Shown: positions 8,972-17,859, counted from the first letter of the stretch. The stretch: DNA of 64,000 nucleotides from Nocardia sp. NBC_01329 (GCF_035956715.1 NZ_CP108381.1:3286001-3350000), one strand, 5' to 3'. Numbers and translations are program-made. Notes: a model not told the origin generated them from the letters alone.

Positions 8972-10480
8972 CTACTGCGCTCCCTGTCGGTTCTGGAAGC
9001 GCTGCTCGAATTCCTTCACAAACGTGGTAGGCGCGGTCGACGACGAAGAATGCTCCAGCACTCCGTCATCGGCGATGTAGAAAATGGCTCGACCGATCGA
9101 GATCTCTCCGCTCGGTACCGGCACGTAGACCATCCAGCCGCAGCTGAACCGATCGCCGACGAGCTGATCCAACGGATACCCCGTGGTGTCCAGGCCGCGC
9201 CCCTCGATATAGCCGCGAACTCGGAAGATCGCCTCTTCCTCGAGCATCGGCTCCGGCAGCGACGCCACCACACCGGCCAGTGCCAGCTGGTACATCGCAC
9301 CATCGATATCGAACCGGCCATCATCGCCGAACAGGTTCACCAGAGTTTCCCGGGTGACCACACCTACCTCGGCCGCCGATATCAGTGATGCCGCGGCGGA
9401 ACGTTGTTCGGCGTTCGGCGGCTGCCCGGCCAGACCGGCGACGATCCCGACCGTGGTGTTCGCGGTCCACACCCCGGGTACGGCGGTCGCGCATTGCTCG
9501 GCCGCGGGAGAATCGCCCCGATACCAGCGGCCACCCTCCCACCAGTAGGCGAAGGACATCAATCCGGTCGCGGCGCGCGGATTCAGCACCGGGGTGGCGA
9601 CCCAGTCGGGCGCGCCCGCAAAGAACTTCGGCATATTGGCGCCATCATTATAGGTGGCGTGCAGGTTCGGCGCCTCCCAGATGCCACCGGACAGCACAGC
9701 CCGGTCGTTCGGCAGCGAATACAACGTGGCCCCACCACGACGCGAGCTCTCGAACCAACCCATCGACGGCAATACCCGCGGACCCCAGTCGGATCGGGCG
9801 GCGACGAACGCTGCCGAGATGCAGGACCACCGCGCCCACATCTCCGGAAAGTCCGGGAACTCGTTCTCTGCCAGCACCGGCCACACCTTCGCGGACTTAT
9901 CCGCTCGGGACGCGATGGCGGCGTCCTGTGGTGACCGCGTTTGCCGATGGCCGTGGCCGATGTAGGCCGCCAGCCATACCGGCAGCGTCTCGCGCGGGTA
10001 CTCCTCTAGATCGGCGCGGTATGCCTCCGGGTCGAACAGCTGCCCTTCCGGGAACGGCTCGTCACCGAAGTCGTAATCGACCTCGAACTCACCCTCGGAG
10101 CTCAATCGCACCAGCAACCGCCAGTACGGCTCCCCGTCCGACTCCGCGACCAGCGCCCGGTGGGCACGCGCCTGCTCCAGCACCGGCGAGGGCGGCTCGG
10201 CCCGCATGGACCGCTCAGAGTCGGTATATACGACTTCGGCGACCCCGGTCGTCGTAGTCAGTACGAACACCGCGTCCAACTGGCGCCATCCAGGCGGGCC
10301 GACAGCACCGAGGGCGTCGGCGATCTGCCGTGCCAGAGCACGGTCTCGGCTTTCTGCGGCAACATCTTCGGAGGGTCCGCTCGGCTCGGCGGCGCCGTCC
10401 GACGGCAGGCTGAAACCGACGTCCGGCGCCTTATCGCCGTCTTCGGCGCCGCCGGGGCTCTCCTTGTTCTGGTCGCTCAC
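8972..10480 (-). CDS. Immunity-like protein with YezG-type N-terminal region
   Basis: A 502-residue protein if the GTG at 10480 is used, which has GGAAG 8 bp upstream. The frame continues to 10648, but the extra 56 residues (including CPGCG) look less protein-like. Residues ~45-180 contain a YezG/DUF600-like pattern (EVVYTDSER, WRLLVRLSSEGEFEVDYDF) typical of polymorphic-toxin immunity proteins. The C-terminal ~100 residues (CGWMVYVPVPSGEISIGRA, FYIADDGVLEHSSSS) form another compact beta-rich domain of the kind seen in immunity proteins. It is the first gene of the operon ending in the giant protein, so a protective role is plausible but inferred. Confidence 0.5.
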   Translation of the reverse strand: MSDQNKESPGGAEDGDKAPDVGFSLPSDGAAEPSGPSEDVAAESRDRALARQIADALGAVGPPGWRQLDAVFVLTTTTGVAEVVYTDSERSMRAEPPSPVLEQARAHRALVAESDGEPYWRLLVRLSSEGEFEVDYDFGDEPFPEGQLFDPEAYRADLEEYPRETLPVWLAAYIGHGHRQTRSPQDAAIASRADKSAKVWPVLAENEFPDFPEMWARWSCISAAFVAARSDWGPRVLPSMGWFESSRRGGATLYSLPNDRAVLSGGIWEAPNLHATYNDGANMPKFFAGAPDWVATPVLNPRAATGLMSFAYWWEGGRWYRGDSPAAEQCATAVPGVWTANTTVGIVAGLAGQPPNAEQRSAAASLISAAEVGVVTRETLVNLFGDDGRFDIDGAMYQLALAGVVASLPEPMLEEEAIFRVRGYIEGRGLDTTGYPLDQLVGDRFSCGWMVYVPVPSGEISIGRAIFYIADDGVLEHSSSSTAPTTFVKEFEQRFQNRQGAQ

Positions 10481-11235
10481 GGTCCGCTTCCGTCGATCGT
10501 CATCATGCTTGCCCGGATACGGTGGCACAGATTCCCACTCTGTACGCCCGCATCCAGGGCACACCGGCAGGATCGGTGCCCGGGAGGCTGTGCACTGCGG
10601 TTTTCCTCGCCAGACCGATTCCATCTCGCCGACGACCGGAGTCGACATCGATGTTGTTCGGCATGACGATTACTTACCTTTCCGTGGGTTGTGTCAACAC
10701 ACTCGCGTGTGCGACCGAGGTGTACACGGTGATTCCGCGCTGATTCGCCGGACCTTCGGTCGCCCCCTATCTTTCAGTACTCTGCCATGTTTTCACGACG
10801 CATCCCGGTCCGGTGTTCCATGGGTGGGAAGCACCGGGCAACGTCACCGCGGCGCGGCGAGCGAGAACACCGACTCAAGCCAGGTGAGGCAAAATCCTGT
10901 CTCGACCTCGGGGCTCGTTCCGCCGGCCGTGTCCACGGTCGCCGCCAGACCAACAGCAATCCGAACACGGCACAGCCGCAGAGCAGGGTGCCCAGACACT
11001 CCAGCGCCTGCAGCGTGCGAGCGGTCAACCGGTACCCGGCCAGTCAGCGGTACGTTGGACCCGGCGAGTGGATTGCTCGTTCCCCAGCGAAGCACCGAGA
11101 TCACCGATCGTGGCCTGCAGCAGAGCGTCGTCGAGTACGTGCGCGCGGGCTTCGACCGTGACGTGTATCAAGCGTGGCGGGAGTCCCACGCGCGATCTGC
11201 CGCTCAACATCGAGCAGAACGGCAAGCGAGAGGCG
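10481..11235. other. Spacer of ~750 bp with no confident gene
   Basis: The stretch separates the minus-strand type VII operon from the plus-strand pair at 11236. A minus-strand frame at 10774-11028 has one hydrophobic segment (CLGTLLCGCAVFGLLLVW) but only a TTG start and an arginine-rich tail, so I do not call it. A plus-strand frame at about 11100-11195 reads like coding sequence and is discussed with the next gene. Promoters for both directions should lie here; I saw no clear -10/-35 pair. Confidence 0.4.
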
Positions 11236-12000
11236 ATGGCCATATTAGAGCGAGACGGACGTGAACCGATGTTGGTTCCCAGGCAGTCTCCTGAACGAGC
11301 CCTCGCCCTGATCGCGCAGGCAGCCGAGGCCGGCAAGCGCCCGCAGGACATCGACAAGATTCTGAATCAGAGCAGCCGAAGCGAAATCACACGGGTAGTC
11401 GCGGACAGTCCTGAAAAGGCGGCTGAGCTCGGCCGTAAGATGCTGGAGCAAGCGCGAGACATGACACGAGCGATCGAGATGTTCGAAGAGCGATCCCTGA
11501 CCGCCGATCCGAACGGCCCTGAGGGCAATCAGCGCACACGTGACGAAATACAGCAGATACGTGACACCGTCAAGCGGATGATCGAACGCGGTGTCGACCC
11601 GAGCACGGTGGAAAGAGCGCGGCAAGCGCTCGATCGGCAAGTCGAGAACAGTCTCGCTGTGGAGACAGATCGAAACGGTAGGCCCGAGGTCGTGTTCCGT
11701 GCCGACGAGGATGGACGAATCATCCGATGGAGCTCGGACGAGCGCGCGTTGGCGCAGGTACTCAATGAGGTGGAACGCGGAGGTACGCCCGCCCAGGTAC
11801 TCGACACCCTCGGTAAGGACAACCGGGAGTGCCCGCCGTCGTTCCAGGAGCGGTACACAAACTCGGAACAGTACCGACAGTGGCAGGCCAGAGAGCGGGA
11901 GCGCGAATTGAGAGAACGCGAAATGAACGAGCGCCGACGACGAAACTCCTTGGCACGGGGACAGGGCCGTGGCCCCCAGAGCCTGGGGCGCGAACTATGA
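11236..12000 (+). CDS. Charged helical protein of unknown function
   Basis: About 254 residues from the ATG at 11236; the open frame begins at 11068. It is almost entirely helical and very charged, with Gln/Arg/Glu runs and a C-terminal basic tail (RERERELREREMNERRRR) that looks like a coiled coil. A short beta-like stretch (ETDRNGRPEVVFRADEDGR) sits in the middle. I recognise no family. Its stop overlaps the start of the next gene (ATGA), so the two are translationally coupled. The sequence just upstream in another frame is also protein-like, so the N-terminus may be frameshifted or mis-started. Confidence 0.5.
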   Translation: MAILERDGREPMLVPRQSPERALALIAQAAEAGKRPQDIDKILNQSSRSEITRVVADSPEKAAELGRKMLEQARDMTRAIEMFEERSLTADPNGPEGNQRTRDEIQQIRDTVKRMIERGVDPSTVERARQALDRQVENSLAVETDRNGRPEVVFRADEDGRIIRWSSDERALAQVLNEVERGGTPAQVLDTLGKDNRECPPSFQERYTNSEQYRQWQARERERELREREMNERRRRNSLARGQGRGPQSLGREL

Positions 12001-12956
12001 CCGGCCGCACGACCAGTTCGGACAGCGAAACTCTGTGGGCGTCTGCACCGTTGATCCTCGACGCGGCTATCGGGACCGCACCCGACAGCGCGATCACCGT
12101 CGCGATCGCGGCCGCTCAACCCAACCTTTCTCTGGTCCTTACCAGTGACGAGAGCGCCGGCCGACGAGCACGGCTGGCGCGACACCTGCTCGATCTCCTC
12201 GGCCGCACCGATGTTCGAGTCGTCGCCGGGCGCGAACTCGGCGGGGAAACCATCTGGACCGCCGGCGATTCGATACCCGCGGAGACGATCATCGAGAACG
12301 GCGGCGTCAGCGCCGCAGTCGAGTCTGTACTGTCCCGCCACAACGGCCAGGTGTCCTGGGTCGGGCTGGGACCTATGTCCAATCTCGCCGACCTGCTCTC
12401 GACGAACCCCGAGGTCGGTCCCCGGTTGGCCGTCACACAGGCTTGTGGTGGAACCCACGTCTCCCCGACCTTGGCCGAACGCAATATCGCACTCGACATA
12501 TCAGCTGCTCACACCGTAATTTCCTCGGGTATTCAACTGACGATCGTCACGTCCACCGTTGCCGTGTTCATCTTGAACACCGAGACCGTGGACACGACCG
12601 GATACAGGATCTTGGCGCGGTCGACCAATCCCATATCGGTACTCCTGCGCAGCCAGATGGATCAATGGTTCGCCCAGTTCGGCCCTTACAGCGACCAACA
12701 CGGCCCCATGACGCTGGCAGTGGCGTTAGGCGCCGACTTCATCGAGACAGAGCCAGCGAACATTGAGCTGGACAGTGTCGGCCGCATGCACACCGGTGGG
12801 CAACCGGTCACATTGGCTCACCATGTCAACTACGTGGCACTCGGACACTGGTTTACCCACCAACTAGCAGAGATCGAACGATACGGCGTGGTCAGATACC
12901 ACCGCACTCCACGGATTGGTCAACTCGATCCACGAGCTCAGCAGGGGCGTCAGTAA
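11997..12956 (+). CDS. Nucleoside-hydrolase-like protein with degenerate metal site
   Basis: A 319-residue protein with the fold signature of the inosine/uridine-preferring nucleoside hydrolases: an N-terminal strand-loop (LILDAAIGTAPDSAITVAIA), the core motif WVGLGPMSNLADLL, and a late DQHGPMTLAVAL matching the HDPLAVA element. The family normally carries a DxDxGxDD calcium site at the N-terminus. Here only the first Asp and the Gly are kept in place, so ribosyl-bond hydrolysis is doubtful. It overlaps the upstream gene by 4 bp. A role in the neighbouring type VII/toxin module is possible but is inference from position. Confidence 0.6.
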   Translation: MTGRTTSSDSETLWASAPLILDAAIGTAPDSAITVAIAAAQPNLSLVLTSDESAGRRARLARHLLDLLGRTDVRVVAGRELGGETIWTAGDSIPAETIIENGGVSAAVESVLSRHNGQVSWVGLGPMSNLADLLSTNPEVGPRLAVTQACGGTHVSPTLAERNIALDISAAHTVISSGIQLTIVTSTVAVFILNTETVDTTGYRILARSTNPISVLLRSQMDQWFAQFGPYSDQHGPMTLAVALGADFIETEPANIELDSVGRMHTGGQPVTLAHHVNYVALGHWFTHQLAEIERYGVVRYHRTPRIGQLDPRAQQGRQ

Positions 12957-13104
12957 CGAGGTTCAGTCACCTCGCCGCTCGAACACCACCGTGGTCGTGA
13001 TCTGGGGGTATCGGCATCAGCCGTAGCTCAGATCAGATCGCAGGCGCATGATCGCTGCCTTGCTGTGTGTGCAAAATGTGCCCAGGAGCCGCCCTAGATC
13101 ATCA

Positions 13105-13800
13105 CTACGGCATCCATTGTGGCCGTCCCGGCTCCCTATGCTCTACGGGCGGATGTCCGTTCTCTGTTGCTGTGCGGCGTTGCGCCTCGAAAACCTTGTG
13201 CTCTTTCCACAACGAGGCGACGAGAGCCCCGGTAAGACCGAAGCTCGGACCGCCGTCCGGATTGAAATGGATAATCGAGTTCTCTACAGAACAGATCTCC
13301 TCCAGAATGTACTTTCCGGAGATCAGTACGCGGAGCCACGGGTTGACATCCTTCGGCAGGAATTGTGCCGACGTATATGCCCGGAGAACCCGCTCACCGT
13401 CGTTTTCGAAATGAAGTGGAACCTTATCGGGCTGGTCAGGAGTGGAGATGGTTATCAGCTCGGCTGTAGACAGCCCATCTACAAAGTGCGCGGCAGGGCA
13501 GTATCCCTCGAGCGTCCGCCAGAAGATCAACTCGAATGCGTTGGCGAACTGCATTCCGGCCGTCTCGGGTCTGGGCACGAAATCGGCGTTCACCCAAATT
13601 TCATCGGTGACATTCCCCGTCTCGTCGGCCTTCCGTCCGGACATCACGTTCTCCGGGCGGATCGGGCCGTCCTTGGAGACTGCGGGGTCCAGGTAGTAGA
13701 ACCAGGCGCCGGGGCTGCGTCGGGCGTTATCGCGATCCTGCTCCGACACCGGAGGCAAGGGAGGGCCACCGAGGTAATCGAATATGTGAAGATCGGTCAT
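13105..13800 (-). CDS. Type VII secretion system-associated protein
   Basis: A 231-residue protein. The ATG at 13800 was chosen because GAGGTG lies 6 bp upstream; the frame itself extends to 13878. The N-terminal part (ARRSPGAWFYYLDPAVSKDG, then DETGNVTDEIW) matches the opening of actinobacterial T7SS-associated proteins. The following segment (FELIFWRTLEGYCPAAHF...) continues with an SseB-like alpha/beta region. No signal peptide or membrane segment is visible, so it is probably cytoplasmic. The next gene upstream on the same strand is a frameshifted TY-Chap-like gene, another family tied to actinobacterial conflict systems. Confidence 0.6.
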   Translation of the reverse strand: MTDLHIFDYLGGPPLPPVSEQDRDNARRSPGAWFYYLDPAVSKDGPIRPENVMSGRKADETGNVTDEIWVNADFVPRPETAGMQFANAFELIFWRTLEGYCPAAHFVDGLSTAELITISTPDQPDKVPLHFENDGERVLRAYTSAQFLPKDVNPWLRVLISGKYILEEICSVENSIIHFNPDGGPSFGLTGALVASLWKEHKVFEAQRRTATENGHPPVEHREPGRPQWMP

Positions 13801-13834
13801 GACGACACCTCGACCCTGTATCGACTGAAGAATT

Positions 13835-14278
13835 CTAACTGCCTGCGTTGCATGGAATTCCGAGAAGGGGGAGTTCAATGGGGGCGTTTCCGTAATTTTC
13901 GTTCAATGCATGGTACTCGAGGTCATCGGGTTTCGCTATACCGAGGGCATCGCGTAACGCGGTCACGATCATCGAAGCCAGGGGCCGGTAATCGCCTGAG
14001 GTCGCGGGCCAGGGCAGTGGTCCACCAGTTCTCGTCACCGTCAGGTCCGGGGCTCCGCCAACCGGCGTCTGTGATGATGCGAGTCCTGTCAATGCTCGGT
14101 TGAGCCAGTTGCTGGCCTCCGGCGATTTCGGCATGAATCCCCTTGCCGTACCAGCAGAACTGGGCAAACCGCGCGCGGTCCGAAGTGGTCCCGGCTCGGC
14201 GATGATAACGACCGCACCGGAGGGAAGTGTCGCGAGAGTTTCGGCTAACCCTTCGGCGAAGTCCGACCACGTGGTCAT
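13835..14278 (-). pseudogene. TY-Chap-like gene with two compensating frameshifts
   Basis: The ATG at 14278 has a strong GAGGGGGA site and opens with MTTWSDFAEGLAETLATLP. The same frame closes with DDLEYHALNENYGNAPIEL. Both ends look like the TY-Chap family of predicted chaperone-like conflict-system proteins. Between about 14195 and 13980 the family-like sequence lies in another frame: RARFAQFCWYGKGIHAEIA, then DENWWTTALARDL. The called frame there is Ser/Thr/Pro-rich and unlike the family. A one-base shift near each end would restore a continuous protein of ~147 residues. It is either a doubly frameshifted allele or two sequencing indels. No stop interrupts translation. Confidence 0.6.
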
Positions 14279-14422
14279 GCTCCCCCTCTTCGCTGCTTCC
14301 CCGTCCGGTGTCGCAAGCAACCGTATCGTATGTGTGACGCGTGCAGTGTCGTCCCTGTAGCTCTGAGGATACGTGGAACACGGCTGCAGCGGGGTCCCGC
14401 ATCGGACCGATAGGATGGCGTA

Positions 14423-14800
14423 ATGACCGAATAGCGGGTGTTCAGCGATGCAGATGTTGTTGACCTGGCCGAGCGACTCCGTTCACTGAAGTGGTCGTGG
14501 CAGGTCGCGGATTTTCCCGCGCTGGCGGAGACGTTCGGGTGGCGAATTGAAATGAGCGATCCGTCGTGGGTCATGTTCGACTCAGGGTTGGGCATGACGA
14601 GTGGAAAGGTCTGGGGCACGATAATGCTGCGGACGAGATAGGGGTGCGATTCTATCGATCAGAACGGTGCCGGTCGCGGCCGTATCCGCGACATCTTCGC
14701 CCGGTACACCGTCGCGGTCACAGAAGCGATCGGCGAACCAACCAGTCGCTTTCCGGGCGATATTGAGGAGCCCGGCGGCTTCCGGACAGTGATCCCGTAG
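14423..14800 (+). pseudogene. DUF6301-like pseudogene, nonsense codon and frameshifts
   Basis: The ATG at 14423 is followed by ACC GAA TAG; the TAG stands where relatives have Trp (MTEW). The same frame then continues DADVVDLAERLRSLKWSWQV and FDSGLGMTSGKVWG. It shifts frame near 14615 (HDNAADEIGVRFY) and again near 14660 (RIRDIFARYTVAVTEAIGEP), ending at the inverted repeat of the IS3 element. The order of these blocks follows DUF6301 proteins, which are common in nocardiae and have no known function. The C-terminal third is missing, apparently lost at the IS junction. Confidence 0.6.
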
Positions 14801-14807
14801 GCCTATT

Positions 14808-15690
14808 TCATGCCGCTATCTGCTGATTCAAGAACTCGACGTGAACCTGCAGCGGCGTCTTGTATCCGAGTCCTGAGTGGATACGTCGCCGATTATAAAA
14901 CGTCTCAATATATTTCACAACGGCGCGGCGGGCATCGGCGCGGGCTGTGAACGAAACATTATTCAACCAATCGTTCTTCAGAGCTCCGAAGAACGATTCC
15001 GCCATCGCATTATCCCAACACACACCGGTGCGACCCACCGATTGCCTCATGCCCATCCCCGCCGGCTTCTTCCCGAAATCATAACTGGTGTAGTTTCGAG
15101 CCGCGGTCGGAATGAAATATCGCATCCTCGATTATCGGTATTCGGATGGCCGCCATATCGAGAGCATCCTCGATCAGCGAGGTTCGGTAGTGGTCGGCCA
15201 TCGACCAACCGGCCACCATTTTCGTGCCGCAGTCGATAACGGCCGCCAGATACAGCCAGCCCTCGCCCGTGGAAATGTAGGTGATGTCGGAGACGAATTT
15301 CTGTCCCGGCCCCGCCGCAGTGAAGTCCCGGCCCACCAAATCGGGAATCCGATGATCGACGTCGGCGTCGGTGGTGACCGGCCGCCACGGTCTCGGCCGG
15401 ACCGGCCACAAGCTCATCTGACGCATCAGCTTGCGCACGGTGTCGTCGTCGACCACATGACCGGAGCCGGTGAGCACAGCGTGGACACGCCGATACCCGT
15501 AGGTGCCGAAGCTATCGTCGAACACCGCCCGGATCATCGACTTCAAATCCTCTCGCCGATTCCCGGATTCGGACACCGACCGCGATTTCCATTCGTAAAA
15601 ACCAGACCGCGACACATCCAGATTCCGGCACATGAACGCCACAGAATAGGCCTTCCCCGCGTCGAGCTCAGCGATGAAGGCGAACTTCAC
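14808..15690 (-). pseudogene. IS3-family transposase OrfB, frameshifted
   Basis: The integrase-type DDE transposase is split between two frames. From 15690 it runs through the HTH_21-like region, the first Asp (FVSDITYIST) and into AIFHSDRGS, where normal IS3 proteins continue QYTS. Here the frame ends at 15079 after KLHQL. The rest resumes in another frame from ~15100 (NYTSYDFGKKPAGMGMRQS, CWDNAMAESFFGALK, YNRRRIHSGLGY). The second catalytic Asp and the Glu therefore lie in different frames. The element is probably immobile unless this is a one-base sequencing error. Confidence 0.8.
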
Positions 15691-15992
15691 TGCTGCCGGC
15701 TCGCGAAGAAGGCCGCCTTTTCCAGGAACTCCGCCTTCATTCGCAGTTCCCGATTCTCGCGCTCCAACTCCCGCAGCCGCGCCCGCTCCGGCATCGTCAA
15801 TGGATCCTCCGCGACCGGATTCTTCTTACGATGCGCCGCGACCCAATTCGTCAAGGTCCCGGAGTTGATACCCAAATCGCGGGCGACCTCCGCGATCGAC
15901 CGCTCCGGTGACTCGATCACCATTCTCACGGCCTCGTCCTTGTACACAGGCGAGTACTTCCTGCGATGCTGCCCCACGAACTGCTCCCTCAC
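15687..15992 (-). CDS. IS3-family transposase OrfA
   Basis: A 101-residue protein with an N-terminal helix-turn-helix (YKDEAVRMVIESPERSIAEV, then GINSGTLTNWV) and a C-terminal leucine-zipper-like region (ERARLRELERENRELRMKAE), both standard for IS3 OrfA. It binds the element's terminal repeats. Its stop overlaps the GTG of orfB (GTGA). OrfA itself looks intact. Confidence 0.85.
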   Translation of the reverse strand: MREQFVGQHRRKYSPVYKDEAVRMVIESPERSIAEVARDLGINSGTLTNWVAAHRKKNPVAEDPLTMPERARLRELERENRELRMKAEFLEKAAFFASRQQ

Positions 15993-16028
15993 TTTCAGTA
16001 GCCACCCTACGAGGGGTCACTGTCCGGA

Positions 16029-16386
16029 ATGAACTGGTCACTTCACACCGAGGACGACGCCGATCCAGCATGGGTGCACTGGTGGGCCTGTGACCCGCGC
16101 CCCAGCGGGACTCCCGTCCGCTATGGTCCATCGGTCCGCACCATAGGCGAGTTGTTGGAGGTCGTTGCGGCAGGGCGAACTATCGCGATCACCGGCGAGT
16201 TCGTGGCCGAGAGCTATCGCAATCCTGAAGTCACTTTCGGTCACAGGTGTTGAGCCGTGTCCGCTCTCGCTGTTCACCAGAGCAGCCGATACTTCGCCTC
16301 TCATCGCCGAGCCGTACGCCGGCTCCACACCGAGGACCAGACGGATAGCACTGATCCCCGAAACCGATTCCGCGCACCCGAACTGA
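16029..16386 (+). pseudogene. LysR-type regulator remnant (effector-domain C-terminus)
   Basis: Immediately right of the IS3 end, the frame 16029-16253 reads WWACDPRPSGTPVRYGP and ELLEVVAAGRTIAITGEFVA. This matches the second half of a LysR substrate-binding domain. After NPEVTF it shifts frame, and the continuation VTGVEPCPLSLFTRAADTSP lies in the next frame, again as in LysR proteins. The DNA-binding N-terminus and half of the effector domain are missing, removed at the IS junction. Confidence 0.6.
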
Positions 16387-16531
16387 GTTGACCCCGAGCC
16401 TGGACTCGCGAACAGCCACCGAGACCGAAAGGTCGGAGCAGTTTCCCGACGCATCCGGTCTGTAAGTGAGTTGAACGGCCGGCCATAAATGGCTTGGCTG
16501 AAATGGTGGTTGCTGGGTACAGTCCACGCAT

Positions 16532-17146
16532 GTGAAACACAGCCCACTAATCCGTCCCGCGGTTGACTCCGATATCGATGCGGCATCCGAGACTTTGGCG
16601 AAGGCATTCTCTGACTATCCGTTTACGCGGTACACCGTCGATTCCCGTGATCACCAGGATCGGGTGAGGCAACTGCAGCGGCTGTACCTCACTGACATCG
16701 GGATGCGGTGTGGCCGGGTTTGGGTGGCGGATGACGCTTCGGCTGTGGCGGTGTGGACCACGCCTTCCTCAACGGGTGTGGACGATGCGTTCGGGCGGAT
16801 CGCCGCGCGTGTGAACGAGTTACACGGCGATCGGGCTGCCGCCACAGCGCAGGCCGACGAGCTGATCGCACCGCTTCGACCGACAGAGCCGGTCTGGTTT
16901 CTAGCTACGGTTGGTGTGGATCCGGATGTACAGGGCCGGGGCCTTGGGCGTGCTGTTCTCGAACCTGGCCTGGACGCTGCCCGCTCGGAGGGCGTCCCTG
17001 TCTACTTGGAAACCTCATCGGAATCGAACCTCGGCTTCTATCGGCAATTCGGGTTCGAGGTGGTCGGCAGCGTCGATCTTCCGGATGGTGGGCCCCGGAC
17101 GTGGGCGATGCGCAACGATGTACTTGGAAAGATCGAGTGCTCGTAG
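16532..17146 (+). CDS. GNAT-family N-acetyltransferase
   Basis: A 204-residue protein starting at GTG 16532. The C-terminal half carries the acetyl-CoA-binding motif (ATVGVDPDVQGRGLGRAV) with the Q/RxxGxG/A pyrophosphate loop, followed by VYLETSSESNLGFYRQFGF, typical of the GNAT fold. The N-terminal half is variable and probably binds the substrate, which I cannot name. It lies alone between the LysR remnant and the convergent sigma-factor remnant and looks intact. Confidence 0.85.
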   Translation: MKHSPLIRPAVDSDIDAASETLAKAFSDYPFTRYTVDSRDHQDRVRQLQRLYLTDIGMRCGRVWVADDASAVAVWTTPSSTGVDDAFGRIAARVNELHGDRAAATAQADELIAPLRPTEPVWFLATVGVDPDVQGRGLGRAVLEPGLDAARSEGVPVYLETSSESNLGFYRQFGFEVVGSVDLPDGGPRTWAMRNDVLGKIECS

Positions 17147-17199
17147 CGCGAATCAGCTGGTGCGAAATGGGCGGCCAGGTCGCAATCGTCGGGCGAGTG

Positions 17200-17577
17200 T
17201 CACTTGCCGGCGCCGACCCTGCCGACGCCGGACACCGGCCGTAGCGCGGCGCGCACCTTCCCGCCGCCATCGCCCCACAGAGTCACATCGTGGGCGAGTA
17301 GGCACTCCAGGGCGTCCCGATCGCCGGTGCGGGCCGCGACCAGGAACCGTTCCACGATCTCGCGGTGCATAGCCGGGGCAGCGGTGAAGCGGTCACGTGC
17401 GGCGGCCAGGTGAGCAGCACCGCGCCGGTGCAACTGCCGCGCGTAGGCGTCGGTCAGTCCGAGTATCTCGCCGATCTCCTTATATGGCAGCTCGAAAGCT
17501 TCACGCAGAACGAACACCGCTCGTTCGGGTGTGGTCAGCTGTTCCATGAGCCGCAGCGTGGCCAGAGACAGGGTATC
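17200..17577 (-). pseudogene. ECF41 (SigJ-like) sigma factor remnant
   Basis: The frame reads DTLSLATLRLMEQLTTPERA, then VFVLREAFELPYKEIGEILG, the sigma region 4 of ECF41 factors, and continues into the start of the SnoaL-like extension (LLAHDVTLWGDGGGKV). The whole of region 2 is missing: the codon before DTLSL is a TGA that ends the truncated decarboxylase gene upstream. The SnoaL domain is cut after about 40 residues. Any product from the internal ATG at 17547 (115 residues) would lack core-polymerase binding. Confidence 0.7.
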
Positions 17578-17859
17578 TCACGCGTCGAGCACCGCGTCGG
17601 TCACCGCGAGCGCTGCCCGCTCTTCCCGTGAGAAGAACGGCGATTCGGTCCACGCCGCCAATGCCAGCAGCCTCTGAACGGATTCGCCGGCCTTGATCGC
17701 ATCGCGGCTGTGCATGTCGATGCAGAACGCACAACCGTTGACGAGCGAAGCCCGTAGTTGGATCAGCTCGAGCAGCTGGGAATCCACATTGGCCTGGGAG
17801 TACAGGCTCAACTCGACTATCTTCCGATACGCCTGCGGCGCGACCTTCTCCATCAACAT
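17578..17859 (-). pseudogene. Carboxymuconolactone decarboxylase/AhpD-like gene, C-terminally truncated
   Basis: The ATG at 17859 has GGAG at good spacing and begins MLMEKVAPQAYRKIVELSLY. The redox motif of the family is intact (NGCAFCIDMHSRDA), followed by QRLLALAAWTESPFFSREE. The protein stops after 93 residues (AVTDAVLDA), where relatives continue for another ~55. The next base starts sigma-factor-like sequence. Decarboxylase genes of this type are the classic neighbours of ECF41 sigma factors, so a single deletion joined the two. The CxxC pair could still be expressed. Confidence 0.65.

Larger units (their letters stand above)
14781..16028 (-). mobile_element. IS3-family insertion sequence with disrupted transposase
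   Basis: A 1248-bp element bounded by inverted repeats. The left end TCCGGACAGTGATCCC at 14781 matches the reverse complement of the right end TCCGGACAGTGACCCC at 16028, with further partial matching inward. It carries the usual orfA/orfB pair in minus orientation. I see no target-site duplication. The left flank is a DUF6301 remnant and the right flank a LysR remnant, so a deletion or recombination after insertion is likely. Confidence 0.75.

Noticed and set aside
10774..11028. Small minus-strand frame with one hydrophobic segment
   Set aside because: TTG start, arginine-rich remainder and no supporting context; coding status cannot be supported.
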